From contig NZ_WHOD01000128.1 in assembly GCF_013141765.1 (NCBI RefSeq), positions 62,001 to 126,000 of the forward strand: DNA of 64,000 nt, read 5' to 3'. This DNA comes from Paenibacillus foliorum (GTDB lineage: Bacteria > Bacillota > Bacilli > Paenibacillales > NBRC-103111). Position numbers and translations under genes: made by a program. This document shows positions 1 through 7,404 of the stretch, piece after piece (position 1 is the stretch's first letter; every line of letters starts with the position of its first letter). The notes beneath the pieces are model-generated. The model was not told where the DNA came from. It was given only the letters and a program-made list of their open reading frames with translations, and ran no database searches.

Positions 1-399
1 TTATCCGAGGTCAGCTCCAGGACTATCGATTATTACACTAAGCTGGGTTTAATCGAGCCTGAAGCACGTTCAGATACTAACTACCGGTTATACAGTGATG
101 AAACCTTAACGCGTTTAAAACGTATTGAGAATATGAAAAGGGAGAAATATACCTTAGAGGAAATCAAGGCGAGCCTTCAATTGTGGACAAAAATCAGCAA
201 GGATGAAGTTGTGACAGAAAAGCTAACATCACTACAACTCCATTTGCAGCAATTGCAAAAGGAAGTTCTAGAAATTAGCCCCATACTTGAACGATTGAAG
301 CCTTCACAATTAAAGAAACTAAATAAAGTGCTCACACCTCATACCGCCGCGTGCATTGAGGCCTTGCTGTTACTACTGGGTAAAAGCCCCTTATCCTAA
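1..399 (+). CDS. MerR-family transcriptional regulator, 5' end outside window
   Basis: The reading frame is open from base 1, so the start codon and the first few residues lie upstream of the window. The visible part begins inside a winged helix-turn-helix (SSRTIDYYTKLGLIEP, then NYRLYSDE), which is the MerR DNA-recognition helix and wing. A helical region follows (residues about 45-100 of the visible part), likely the antiparallel coiled-coil dimer helix. There is no cysteine-rich metal-binding loop, so an effector cannot be named. The stop is 21 bases before the next gene, so the two are probably cotranscribed. Family assignment is firm; the target is unknown. Confidence 0.85.
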   Translation, partial: LSEVSSRTIDYYTKLGLIEPEARSDTNYRLYSDETLTRLKRIENMKREKYTLEEIKASLQLWTKISKDEVVTEKLTSLQLHLQQLQKEVLEISPILERLKPSQLKKLNKVLTPHTAACIEALLLLLGKSPLS

Positions 400-420
400 T
401 ACAAACGGAGGTCTGCTGCC

Positions 421-1107
421 ATGTTTTTTCATCCGATGGATTTTTTGATCATCATTGCATTCGCGCTTTCTTTATGGGCGCAATTCCGAGTTAAGGGTAC
501 ATTTAACAAATGGGCCACCGTACCAACCCAAAGCGGCATGACTGGCTACGAAGCAGCGCGCCGAATGCTCGATGCCAACGGACTTTATGACGTACCCGTT
601 GAGCCGGTACCAGGAAGGCTCAGCGACCATTATGACCCTACTCAAAGAGTAGTTCGCTTATCTGAGCCGGTATACTATGAAAACTCTATTGCTGCCGTCT
701 CTGTTGCATGTCACGAAGTTGGCCATGCCATTCAGCATAAGGTTCATTATCCAATGCTTTCACTCAGACATACGATGTTCCCTGTTGTAAATTTTACCTC
801 CGGGGTAGCGCCTTTGTTAATTTTGGCTGGTCTATTCTTCCAGCAGTTCAGCTTCTTGTTAGGCCTCGGCATTATCTTCTTCTCTGCCGCTGTAGCTTTT
901 CAATTAGTAACACTGCCTGTTGAATTTAACGCAAGTAACCGTGCAAGGGATCTGATGATTGCTGAAGGCTACATTACTAATGAGGAAGAACGAGGAGTCG
1001 CCAAAGTATTAAATGCAGCAGCTTTGACTTATGTAGCAGCGGCACTAATCTCGCTTCTGGAGCTTGTCAAATACATTATGATCTTTAACAATCGTAATAA
1101 CGATTAA
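421..1107 (+). CDS. Membrane zinc metallopeptidase, YugP family
   Basis: Predicted integral-membrane neutral zinc peptidase of 228 aa. The HEVGH motif at residues 98-102 is the zinc-binding HExxH site, and PVEFNAS near residue 167 fits the third ligand region conserved in the YugP family. Hydrophobic segments lie at the N terminus, around residues 120-160 and at the C terminus, which places the protein in the cytoplasmic membrane. The site CGGAGG sits 9 bases before the ATG. It follows the MerR gene closely and is closed by the terminator at 1121-1158. The family is clear; the physiological substrate is not known. Confidence 0.9.
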   Translation: MFFHPMDFLIIIAFALSLWAQFRVKGTFNKWATVPTQSGMTGYEAARRMLDANGLYDVPVEPVPGRLSDHYDPTQRVVRLSEPVYYENSIAAVSVACHEVGHAIQHKVHYPMLSLRHTMFPVVNFTSGVAPLLILAGLFFQQFSFLLGLGIIFFSAAVAFQLVTLPVEFNASNRARDLMIAEGYITNEEERGVAKVLNAAALTYVAAALISLLELVKYIMIFNNRNND

Positions 1108-1120
1108 ATATTATAAAAAA

Positions 1121-1158
1121 AACAATGCCATCGACCTAAGTCGATGGCATTGTTTTTT
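1121..1158. terminator. Bidirectional intrinsic terminator
   Basis: A 15-bp perfect stem (1121-1135 with 1140-1154) with a CTAA loop, flanked by A and T runs, so it can stop transcripts from both sides. The stop codon of the converging LysR gene (TAG, complement of 1136-1138) lies in the loop, and the last codons of that gene form one arm. Confidence 0.9.
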
Positions 1159-2047
1159 CTGTTTCTTGAAAAAAATGGAGCAGAAAACTTTGGAAGCCTT
1201 CAGCTACGAGCGGAAGCTTTTCACCTGTTCTTTGAATCAATCCGATACTTCGGGTCACCTGCGGCTCTACAACTCGAACTTTCGCAGGCTGCAGCTGACT
1301 AATCTCCGTTAAAGCCATCTCTGGCAGCAAGCTTACTCCCATCCCCGCGGCAACCAACCCGCGAATGGTATCGGTTTCTTCACCTTCAAACCCAATCTGT
1401 GGGGCGAAACCCGCTTTTTCACATGCTTCCAAAACAATACTTCTCAACGAATATTCCTCACTAAACATAACGAAGGAATCCTCTTTTAACTGCTCCAGCC
1501 GAATCGTTCCGTTCTCAGCAAGATTATGTCCCTGCGGAACAATAGCATACAACTCCTCTTCAAGCAATAAATGCCCGCTTACATACTCATGCTTTTCAGG
1601 GAAAGGAGAAATAAAGGCCAAATCAATTTCCCCTTTCATCAAGTCACGAATTAGACTGTTGTAGGTCCCCTGCCGCAAACGAAACTTTACATTTGGATGT
1701 GTACGTCGAAAGCTAGCAACGACAGTAGGCAGCAAATAAATGCCCAAACTATGCGGAAAGCCGATACGAATCTCCCCAGCCTCTGGATCTAGAAATTCTT
1801 TAACTTCTATAACTGCCCGTTCTAGCTCTGATAATATTTCTTCTAATCTGCTTAAGAATAACTTCCCAACAGAGGTTAGCTGTAGATTCCGTCCCTTTTG
1901 CACAAACAAAGCTACACCTAGTTCCTCCTCTAGCTGGTGAATTTGCCTGCTCACCGCAGATTGAGCAACATGAAGCTCCTCAGCAGCTTGAGTTACATGC
2001 TCTTTTTTGGCTACTTTCACAAAATATTGAAGCTGTCTTAATTCCAC
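1136..2047 (-). CDS. LysR-family transcriptional regulator, GltC-like
   Basis: 303-aa LysR regulator. The N terminus MELRQLQYF plus the helix-turn-helix HVTQAAEELHVAQSAVSRQ is the DNA-binding domain; residues from about 90 form the effector-binding domain (GEIRIGFPHSLGIYLLPTVV). The overall sequence pattern resembles Bacillus GltC more than other LysR members, but no gltAB operon is visible, so the name is not used. The start is the GTG at 2047, with AAGGAG seven bases upstream; longer readings have no ribosome site. It is divergent from tpx with a 103-base gap, so control of tpx or autoregulation is plausible but inferred. Confidence 0.88.
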   Translation of the reverse strand: MELRQLQYFVKVAKKEHVTQAAEELHVAQSAVSRQIHQLEEELGVALFVQKGRNLQLTSVGKLFLSRLEEILSELERAVIEVKEFLDPEAGEIRIGFPHSLGIYLLPTVVASFRRTHPNVKFRLRQGTYNSLIRDLMKGEIDLAFISPFPEKHEYVSGHLLLEEELYAIVPQGHNLAENGTIRLEQLKEDSFVMFSEEYSLRSIVLEACEKAGFAPQIGFEGEETDTIRGLVAAGMGVSLLPEMALTEISQLQPAKVRVVEPQVTRSIGLIQRTGEKLPLVAEGFQSFLLHFFQETEKTMPST

Positions 2048-2064
2048 ATTGCTTCTCCTTCCGA

Positions 2065-2095
2065 TTGGACAAGTTCCTTTTAAAAAGCTTATAAT
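2065..2095 (+). promoter_or_regulatory. Candidate sigma-A promoter for tpx
   Basis: TTGGAC at 2065-2070 and TATAAT at 2090-2095 with a 19-base spacer, slightly longer than optimal, followed by AAGGAGG at 2134-2140 and the tpx ATG at 2151. Seen in sequence only; the start of transcription is not known. Confidence 0.5.
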
Positions 2096-2150
2096 AAATG
2101 ATGGTGAAATACCAATCATTCTCATTGAAAAATAAGGAGGCCCATTTACT

Positions 2151-2669
2151 ATGGCACAAGAGCGTACTGGTGTAGCAACTCTTAAAGGCAATCCGATTAC
2201 TCTGATCGGTCCAGAACTAAAGGTTGGCGACAAGGCACCTGACTTTAAAGTAAACAAAAATTTGGTTGAACAGGCATCATTAGCTGACTACGCAGGAAAA
2301 ATCAAATTGATCAGTGTCGTTCCTTCCCTGGATACAGGTGTTTGCGATGCACAAACTCGCCGTTTTAACGAAGAAGCAGCAACGCTTGGCGATAACGTGG
2401 TAGTACTAACTATCAGCGTGGATCTTCCTTTTGCACAATCCCGTTGGTGCGGCGCAGCAGGCATCGATAAAGTGGTAACTTTATCTGATTACAAAGATCA
2501 TTCTTTCGGTCAAGGTTACGGCGTCCTAATTAATGAAATCAAGCTGTTGATGAGATCCATCTTCGTAATCGATGCAAATGACACTATTCAGTATATCGAA
2601 TACTTGGGCGAAATGACTGAGCATCCTAACTACGAAAATGCAATTGCAGCAGTTAAGAAGCTCGTTTAA
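2151..2669 (+). CDS. tpx: Thiol peroxidase Tpx
   Basis: 172-aa atypical 2-Cys peroxiredoxin that reduces hydrogen and organic peroxides in the cytoplasm, recycled by thioredoxin. The peroxidatic cysteine is C65 in SLDTGVCDAQTRRFN, and the resolving cysteine is C100 in SRWCGAAG; both are at the positions expected for Tpx. Length is normal for the family. AAGGAGG lies 10 bases before the ATG. It is monocistronic, closed by the terminator at 2690-2726, and divergent from a LysR regulator. Confidence 0.97.
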   Translation: MAQERTGVATLKGNPITLIGPELKVGDKAPDFKVNKNLVEQASLADYAGKIKLISVVPSLDTGVCDAQTRRFNEEAATLGDNVVVLTISVDLPFAQSRWCGAAGIDKVVTLSDYKDHSFGQGYGVLINEIKLLMRSIFVIDANDTIQYIEYLGEMTEHPNYENAIAAVKKLV

Positions 2670-2689
2670 TTAATAAGACTTTTTACAAG

Positions 2690-2726
2690 AACAGCGGAGA
2701 AGCACTTAGCTTCTCCGCTGTTTTTT
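2690..2726 (+). terminator. Intrinsic terminator of tpx
   Basis: 14-bp perfect stem (2690-2703 with 2709-2722), 5-base loop and a T run. Confidence 0.92.
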
Positions 2727-2774
2727 GTTTCAAATACCAAAAAGGGCAAATCCTCAAGCAATGTATCTTCATTG

Positions 2775-2798
2775 AAAAGCCTCTACTCAGAAGCTTTT
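2775..2798 (-). terminator. Probable terminator of the DUF1499-like gene
   Basis: 10-bp stem of complementary arms immediately after the stop codon at 2800; the T stretch is part of the stem and is short. Confidence 0.55.
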
Positions 2799-2799
2799 C

Positions 2800-3189
2800 T
2801 TATTGATCCATTTTGTGAGATGCGAGTCGCTTATCCAGTTGTTTGTAGATCTCTAAGATCGTCCTATAGTTGGAACCAAGATCGCCCAAAGATCCTCTGG
2901 AAGCTGAATAGATGTCAATAGCTGTTTTTAACGGATTAATTCCAAATAAGGTTAATGTAATATCTTGCGTCCGTCCGGTAACCGTTTTTCTTTCTACAAC
3001 AATTTCACCGACGTTCTTTACTTCATGAAGCAGTTTATACCCATTCATTTTCTTGAACATGTTGGTCACTTCATCCCAGACCTGATCCTTGGAAAGCTTA
3101 TAATACCGGGTTTTCAAGGCCGGATCCTTCGCTTTTTCTCCTGTTGTCTCATGGCTACGAATTAGGCCGATTAAGGTGCGCTTTAACAA
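2800..3189 (-). CDS. DUF1499-like protein of unknown function
   Basis: 129 aa with no membrane segment or signal peptide. The C-terminal half contains DIYSASRGSLGDLGSNYRTI, the arginine/serine and DLGxN pattern typical of DUF1499 domains. The start is TTG at 3189, chosen because GAGGAGGG lies just before it; no ATG is available in frame. It is divergent from xylB. No biochemical role is known for the family. Confidence 0.75.
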   Translation of the reverse strand: MLKRTLIGLIRSHETTGEKAKDPALKTRYYKLSKDQVWDEVTNMFKKMNGYKLLHEVKNVGEIVVERKTVTGRTQDITLTLFGINPLKTAIDIYSASRGSLGDLGSNYRTILEIYKQLDKRLASHKMDQ

Positions 3190-3442
3190 AGCTTTCCCTC
3201 CTCATAGAAGTACAGTACAATAATTTCCGTATACACTGTTTTAAATCATACCATTGATTGGCCTTCATATAAAGAGTTATTTCACATTTTAGACAATATT
3301 ATGATAATTATATTAAAATAAGTTACAAATTCATGACAGATTTAAATTCATTATTTCTAATGATCCGAAAGCGTCCAAAATTTGATAATAGTTGGTGATG
3401 CATCAGCAGGAATTTCTACATTCCCTCCGAATATATATATCA

Positions 3443-3468
3443 TACAATTTGTTTATCCAATAAACTAA
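3443..3468 (+). promoter_or_regulatory. Candidate XylR operator overlapping the xylB -10 region
   Basis: Imperfect inverted repeat TTTGTTTAT (3448-3456), CCA spacer, ATAAACTAA (3460-3468); 8 of 9 positions are symmetric. It resembles the Bacillus XylR operator type (TTTGTTT...AACAAACTAA). A possible -10 element TACAAT (3443-3448) abuts it, so bound repressor would block transcription of xylB. No clear -35 element is visible. A weak cre-like half (CGAAAGCG, 3366-3373) lies further upstream. Confidence 0.65.
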
Positions 3469-3498
3469 GTATGAAAACCAACAGTTGAGGTGAGTGTA

Positions 3499-5028
3499 AT
3501 GGCTTATTTTTTAGGGATTGATTTAGGAACTTCAGCAGTAAAATGCATTCTGGTAGATGATCAAGGTGGAGTTAAGTCAAGCCACAGTGTTGAATATCCC
3601 CTCTTACAGCCACAGCCCGGTTGGGCTGAACAGCATCCGGAGGATTGGTGGAAAGGGACTGCAGCTTGTATACAAGCTTTGCTAGCTAAAGCATCTGTAC
3701 TCGGTGAAGAAATTGCAGGTATAGGCCTTTCAGGTCAAATGCATGGATCCGTTTTCCTTGATAGTGAACTTAAGGTTGTTAGACCCGCTCTGCTGTGGTG
3801 TGACCAACGTACAGCAGTTGAATGCGATTGGATTGAGCTAACTATTGGCAAAGAAGAGTTGGGCCGCTTAACGGGGAATAAAGCACTTACAGGATTTACT
3901 GCGCCGAAGGTAATATGGTTACGTAATCACGAGCCGCAGCATTACGAGCGTACCGCTCATTTAATGCTTCCCAAAGACTATGTAAGGCTAATGCTTACCG
4001 GCGCCTTTGGAATGGATATGGCAGACGCCAGCGGCACTCTGCTATTGGATGTGGCGAAGCGTAAATGGTCGCCTGAAGTAGTGGAGCGAATCGGCATTCC
4101 AATGGAATGGCTGCCGCCGCTCTTCGAGAGCAACGACGTGGCAGGCCATGTGCTGCCTGCTGCTGCGGAGCTCACAGGCCTTCGGGCAGGCACCCCCGTC
4201 GTCGCTGGCGGAGGCGACCAAGCCTGCGGCGCGGTCGGCGTAGGCGTCGTGCAGCAGGGCATCGCCTCTGTTGCGATGGGCACTTCCGGTGTCGTGTTCG
4301 TCCATGACGACACGTATCAAATGGATCCGGAGTGCAGGCTGCACTCCTTCTGTCACGGCGTGCCAGGCAAGTGGCACCGCATGGGCGTGATGCTGGCCGC
4401 CGGTGGCTCCTTCCAGTGGTGGAAGAACCACTTCGCGTTCGAAGAGCTCCAGCAAGCTGAAGCGGAAGGCCGCGATGTATACGAATACTTAACGGCGCTT
4501 GCTGAGACAGCGCCTCTAGGCAGCGAAGGCTTGCTATTCATGCCTTATTTGACTGGTGAACGCACACCCCACCCTGATCCTAAAGCACGGGGCGGTTTTA
4601 TTGGGTTGAACATGCGCCACACCAAAGCACATCTCACCAGAGCCGTACTCGAAGGCATCACCTTCGGTCTGCGCGATTCAATGGAACTAATCAAAGCATC
4701 TGACATCGAGATTAAGGAGCTTAGAGTTAACGGAGGTGGCGCACGGAGCTTGTTCTGGAGGCAAATGATCGCTGATATCTTCGGATACCCTGTCGTTACA
4801 GTGAACTCCACGGATGGACCTGCATATGGTGCAGCTGTAATGGCAGCGTCGGGTGTGCTTCAGAAGGATATAACTACCCTTTGCGACCAGTGGATTCAAA
4901 TCGTAGATCGGGTTGAACCTAACCCACAGCAGCAGCGTGAGTATGAAAGGTACTACGAAGTATACCGGACACTCTACCCCACTCTACGAACAACTCTTCA
5001 CCAACTAAATGATCTTGTTTCGCCTTAA
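3499..5028 (+). CDS. xylB: Xylulokinase XylB
   Basis: Phosphorylates D-xylulose to xylulose 5-phosphate, feeding the pentose phosphate pathway. 509-aa FGGY-family kinase: FLGIDLGTSAVK is the N-terminal phosphate-binding loop, GQMHG and the aspartate of LWCDQRT are substrate residues, and VAGGGDQACGA and MGTSG are ATPase-fold motifs of the second domain. I start at the ATG 3499, six bases after GAGGTG; the GTG at 3490 lies inside that site. It stands alone here, without xylA or xylR, but has its own XylR-type operator. The stretch 4080-4460 is markedly more GC-rich than its surroundings. Confidence 0.96.
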   Translation: MAYFLGIDLGTSAVKCILVDDQGGVKSSHSVEYPLLQPQPGWAEQHPEDWWKGTAACIQALLAKASVLGEEIAGIGLSGQMHGSVFLDSELKVVRPALLWCDQRTAVECDWIELTIGKEELGRLTGNKALTGFTAPKVIWLRNHEPQHYERTAHLMLPKDYVRLMLTGAFGMDMADASGTLLLDVAKRKWSPEVVERIGIPMEWLPPLFESNDVAGHVLPAAAELTGLRAGTPVVAGGGDQACGAVGVGVVQQGIASVAMGTSGVVFVHDDTYQMDPECRLHSFCHGVPGKWHRMGVMLAAGGSFQWWKNHFAFEELQQAEAEGRDVYEYLTALAETAPLGSEGLLFMPYLTGERTPHPDPKARGGFIGLNMRHTKAHLTRAVLEGITFGLRDSMELIKASDIEIKELRVNGGGARSLFWRQMIADIFGYPVVTVNSTDGPAYGAAVMAASGVLQKDITTLCDQWIQIVDRVEPNPQQQREYERYYEVYRTLYPTLRTTLHQLNDLVSP

Positions 5029-5037
5029 ATTAAATCC

Positions 5038-5076
5038 AAAGGGAGAGCCGTTGTATATCTAATGGCTCTCCCTTTT
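5038..5076 (+). terminator. Intrinsic terminator of xylB
   Basis: 12-bp stem AAAGGGAGAGCC (5038-5049) with GGCTCTCCCTTT (5064-5075), then T residues. Confidence 0.85.
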
Positions 5077-5114
5077 CATATTTCCTTTATTAGTAAATGA
5101 TAAGGAATTTAAAT

Positions 5115-5144
5115 AAGCCTGCCAGGTTATCCCTGAGCAGGCTT
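5115..5144 (-). terminator. Possible terminator of the transaldolase gene
   Basis: 8-bp stem AAGCCTGC (5115-5122) with GCAGGCTT (5137-5144) just after the stop of the minus-strand gene; only a weak T-rich tail follows. Confidence 0.5.
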
Positions 5145-5159
5145 TAAATAACGTTCATA

Positions 5160-5816
5160 CTAGAACTGGCTTAATTTCGCGCCTTCCCAGTCAGCCAGGA
5201 AGCGTTCGATTCCTGAGTCTGTGAGAGGATGCTTGACCATTCCTTGAATTACCTTAAGTGGTACTGTTGCAATATCTGCACCCAACAGCGCCGCTTCAAT
5301 CACATGAGCGGAATGACGTACGCTAGCTGAGATAATTTCCGATTTGATGTTATGTACTTTGAAAATTTGGCTAATTTCTTTAATTAAATTCATTCCAATT
5401 TGATTGATATCATCCAGACGGCCGATGAAAGGCGATACATATGTTGCTCCTGCACGCGCAGCGAGCAATGCTTGTGGCGAACTAAAAATTAGGGTTACAT
5501 TAGTTTTAATACCGAGTTCGGTAAAAATTTTAGTTGCTTTCAAGCCTTCTTCTGTCATAGGTACTTTAACAACGATACTTTCTCCAAGCGCAGCAAGCTT
5601 ACGTCCTTGTTCAACCATTTCTTTGGCTTCCAAGCTGATAACTTCTGCACTGATCGGCAAGTTTCCAACAATAGAGACAATCTCCTTAACGGTTTCAAAA
5701 AAGTCTCTTCCTTCTTTAGCAATTAAGGATGGATTTGTCGTAACTCCAGCAATGACTCCCAACTCATGCGCCTTGCGAATTTCTTCAACATTAGCAGTAT
5801 CAATAAATAGTTTCAA
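5160..5816 (-). CDS. tal: Transaldolase, small TalC/FSA type
   Basis: 218-aa TIM-barrel aldolase of the short transaldolase/fructose-6-phosphate aldolase family, interconverting sedoheptulose 7-phosphate and glyceraldehyde 3-phosphate with fructose 6-phosphate and erythrose 4-phosphate. MKLFIDTANVEEIRKA is the canonical N terminus, GVTTNPSLIAKEG binds substrate, and the lysine in VVKVPMTEEG is the Schiff-base residue. The TTG at 5816 gives the family's usual N terminus, with AAAGGGTG upstream; a GTG nine bases further up is less likely. It converges on xylB, and both act around xylulose 5-phosphate. Confidence 0.93.
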   Translation of the reverse strand: MKLFIDTANVEEIRKAHELGVIAGVTTNPSLIAKEGRDFFETVKEIVSIVGNLPISAEVISLEAKEMVEQGRKLAALGESIVVKVPMTEEGLKATKIFTELGIKTNVTLIFSSPQALLAARAGATYVSPFIGRLDDINQIGMNLIKEISQIFKVHNIKSEIISASVRHSAHVIEAALLGADIATVPLKVIQGMVKHPLTDSGIERFLADWEGAKLSQF

Positions 5817-5904
5817 CTTCGTCACCCTTTCTAATAATATCTGATTTGTTCTGTAAATCCACAACTGCAGAGATTATGAATGAGCATTAAGAAAAAACGC
5901 ACAA

Positions 5905-6089
5905 AAAAACCCGCAAATGCCGTCCGATTTAGCGTCTCAAACCCGCTCTCGCAGGTGGGTGTCCGCAGAATCGATTTTGAAGTCCCTTTTCGAGGGCAGG
6001 TCAGCCACGATTCAATATAGGTCTCCCAAGAAACAGTCATTGGTTCAAAACAACTTAAAATCGTAACGAACATCGCAGGATTTAATTGT
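5905..6089 (-). ncRNA. ssrS: 6S RNA candidate
   Basis: About 185 nt read from the minus strand. The ends pair in a long closing stem (RNA from about 6079 to 6050 with about 5935 to 5911). A second stem (GAATCG with CGATTC) carries an apical hairpin CCCT/AGGG. Between them is a large internal bubble holding GTTTCTTGGG on one side and GGACACCCACCTGCGAG on the other, which resembles Firmicutes 6S RNA. A sigma-A promoter lies directly upstream and the 3' end runs into a T stretch (5903-5909). 6S RNA binds housekeeping RNA polymerase and dampens transcription in stationary phase. Identity comes from memory of the family, not from a model search. An 88-codon ORF across this region has no ribosome site and is rejected. 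Confidence 0.75.
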
Positions 6090-6095
6090 AACCCC

Positions 6096-6124
6096 ATTAT
6101 AAGTTCTTCTGAAGCGAAAGTAAA
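6096..6124 (-). promoter_or_regulatory. Promoter of the 6S RNA candidate
   Basis: On the minus strand, TTTACT (complement of 6119-6124), a 17-base spacer and TATAAT (complement of 6096-6101). Transcription would begin near 6089. Confidence 0.7.
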
Positions 6125-6151
6125 CCTTAGCCCTTAAGCTTCTGAAATCTG

Positions 6152-6991
6152 CTAAGACTTCTCGTTTTTAGAGTTCCCATCTGCTAAGTTTTGATTCATC
6201 TCCGAAGACGATGTGGAAAGCTTATCATCTGTCAGGCCATCCCCCGAAGCTTCAAGCTGTTTTTTCTCTTCCTCTTCCGCCTCTTTATCAGCTATTTCCT
6301 GCTGTTTTGATTGCAGCTTTCCAAAAATTAAATTGAAATGCCAGAATGTCGTCACCGCAATTAAACTGCCCATAAAAAACGGAATCAAGAAAGTAAAGGT
6401 TGAAAAACTTATGTAAATAATGAAGCCGTTGCAAATAATCATCGTTATGGAACGAACCGGATGTCCGATTGTGATCAGCACAGCATTTTTAATAATTTGG
6501 AACATCTTCATATGTAGATGAGACAAAATTGAGAAAAAGTGAAAAAGCGAAACGGAAATCAATACTGTAAGCGTCAACACCAGGAACCTCAAAACACCCA
6601 ATGACCCGCTTTGATTACCATAATATTTAAAATTTGTATATAATACTACAGCTATTATTGTATAAATAAAGCCACCCAACATAGCTTGTACAAAATTTTC
6701 TTTGTATCCACGAAAAAAAGTTTTGAATAGAGGAGCGTCCTCTTCACCTGTAAGCCATTTACGAGCTACAGAAAACATCGCTGCGGTTGAGGGAAAAAGA
6801 GTAAATGGTGATACAATTGCAAGAAGAATTAACGTCGACAACAATTGGTCAACCGAATCTGTTTGCAAAAGCATCAGTCCGATAAAGAAAAAGGGCAGTG
6901 CGCAAATTATCCATAATACATTAATAACAGATAACCGCATAATCCATTCTGAGATGCGGTAAAAGCCACCCATAATACCTCTAAACTCCAA
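6152..6991 (-). CDS. YesL-like membrane protein (DUF624)
   Basis: 279-aa integral-membrane protein with about five hydrophobic segments within residues 15-235 and a charged, low-complexity C-terminal tail (glutamate, lysine and serine rich, residues 235-279). The N terminus (GGFYRISEWIMRLSVINVLW) is typical of DUF624/YesL proteins, which are often found near carbohydrate transporters. The start is the TTG at 6991, eight bases after AAGGAGGG. No carbohydrate transporter is adjacent here. Function is unknown. Confidence 0.85.
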   Translation of the reverse strand: MEFRGIMGGFYRISEWIMRLSVINVLWIICALPFFFIGLMLLQTDSVDQLLSTLILLAIVSPFTLFPSTAAMFSVARKWLTGEEDAPLFKTFFRGYKENFVQAMLGGFIYTIIAVVLYTNFKYYGNQSGSLGVLRFLVLTLTVLISVSLFHFFSILSHLHMKMFQIIKNAVLITIGHPVRSITMIICNGFIIYISFSTFTFLIPFFMGSLIAVTTFWHFNLIFGKLQSKQQEIADKEAEEEEKKQLEASGDGLTDDKLSTSSSEMNQNLADGNSKNEKS

Positions 6992-7267
6992 AACAATACC
7001 CTCCTTAAGAGTTTTCGTAGAAAACCTAACTTCGTAAACCTAATCTAAGAATGAGTTTTCTTAGAAAACTTGCCTCACAAGAAAAAACTAACATCTACTG
7101 GAACGTTAATTATGTACTATGTAATCCCCTTATATTTTGTAGGAAACACCTACGCACTCTATTATAGCCTATTTTATAATTTCTAGGTAGCTGTCTATGC
7201 AATACTCTTGTATGGGCATAGGATATTGGGTACCACCCGGAAATAACTTACAGAGGAGGTTAGCACA

Positions 7268-7354
7268 ATGTCCCACGCTGCGATTTGGACTTCCACAGCA
7301 ATAATCCTTGTACTTTATATCCTTCTGGTAATCATCCTTCAAGGAACTATATAA
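7268..7354 (+). CDS. 28-aa SscA/YjcZ-like small sporulation protein
   Basis: Too short for routine ORF calling. The ATG at 7268 follows AGAGGAGG by six bases. The product is 28 aa with a short polar start and the hydrophobic run AIILVLYILLVIIL, as in YjcZ/SscA-family coat-associated peptides of Bacillus, though it lacks their glycine-rich segment. CATAGGATA at 7217-7225 resembles a -10 element for a mother-cell sigma factor (sigma E or K), but I see no convincing -35. It sits alone in a 400-base gap between two minus-strand genes. Confidence 0.65.
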   Translation: MSHAAIWTSTAIILVLYILLVIILQGTI

Positions 7355-7372
7355 CATTAGCATGAATAGAAA

Positions 7373-7397
7373 AGGTGAAGCTTACTAAGCTTCACCT
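7373..7397 (-). terminator. Intrinsic terminator of the helicase gene, possibly bidirectional
   Basis: 11-bp stem AGGTGAAGCTT (7373-7383) with AAGCTTCACCT (7387-7397), followed by TTTTCT on the minus strand; it may also stop the small peptide gene on the other strand. Confidence 0.85.
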
Positions 7398-7404
7398 CTT
7401 CTTG

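Noticed and set aside
2085..2110. Possible PerR/Fur box near the tpx promoter
   Set aside because: Only one half-site (TTATAAT) matches; the second half has too many mismatches to claim an operator.
4042..4455. Antisense ORFs (137 and 111 codons) in xylB
   Set aside because: Low-complexity products in the GC-rich patch, no ribosome site, sense frame is a complete kinase.
5831..6097. 88-codon ORF on the minus strand
   Set aside because: No ribosome site, and the region is better explained as a structured 6S-type RNA with promoter and terminator.
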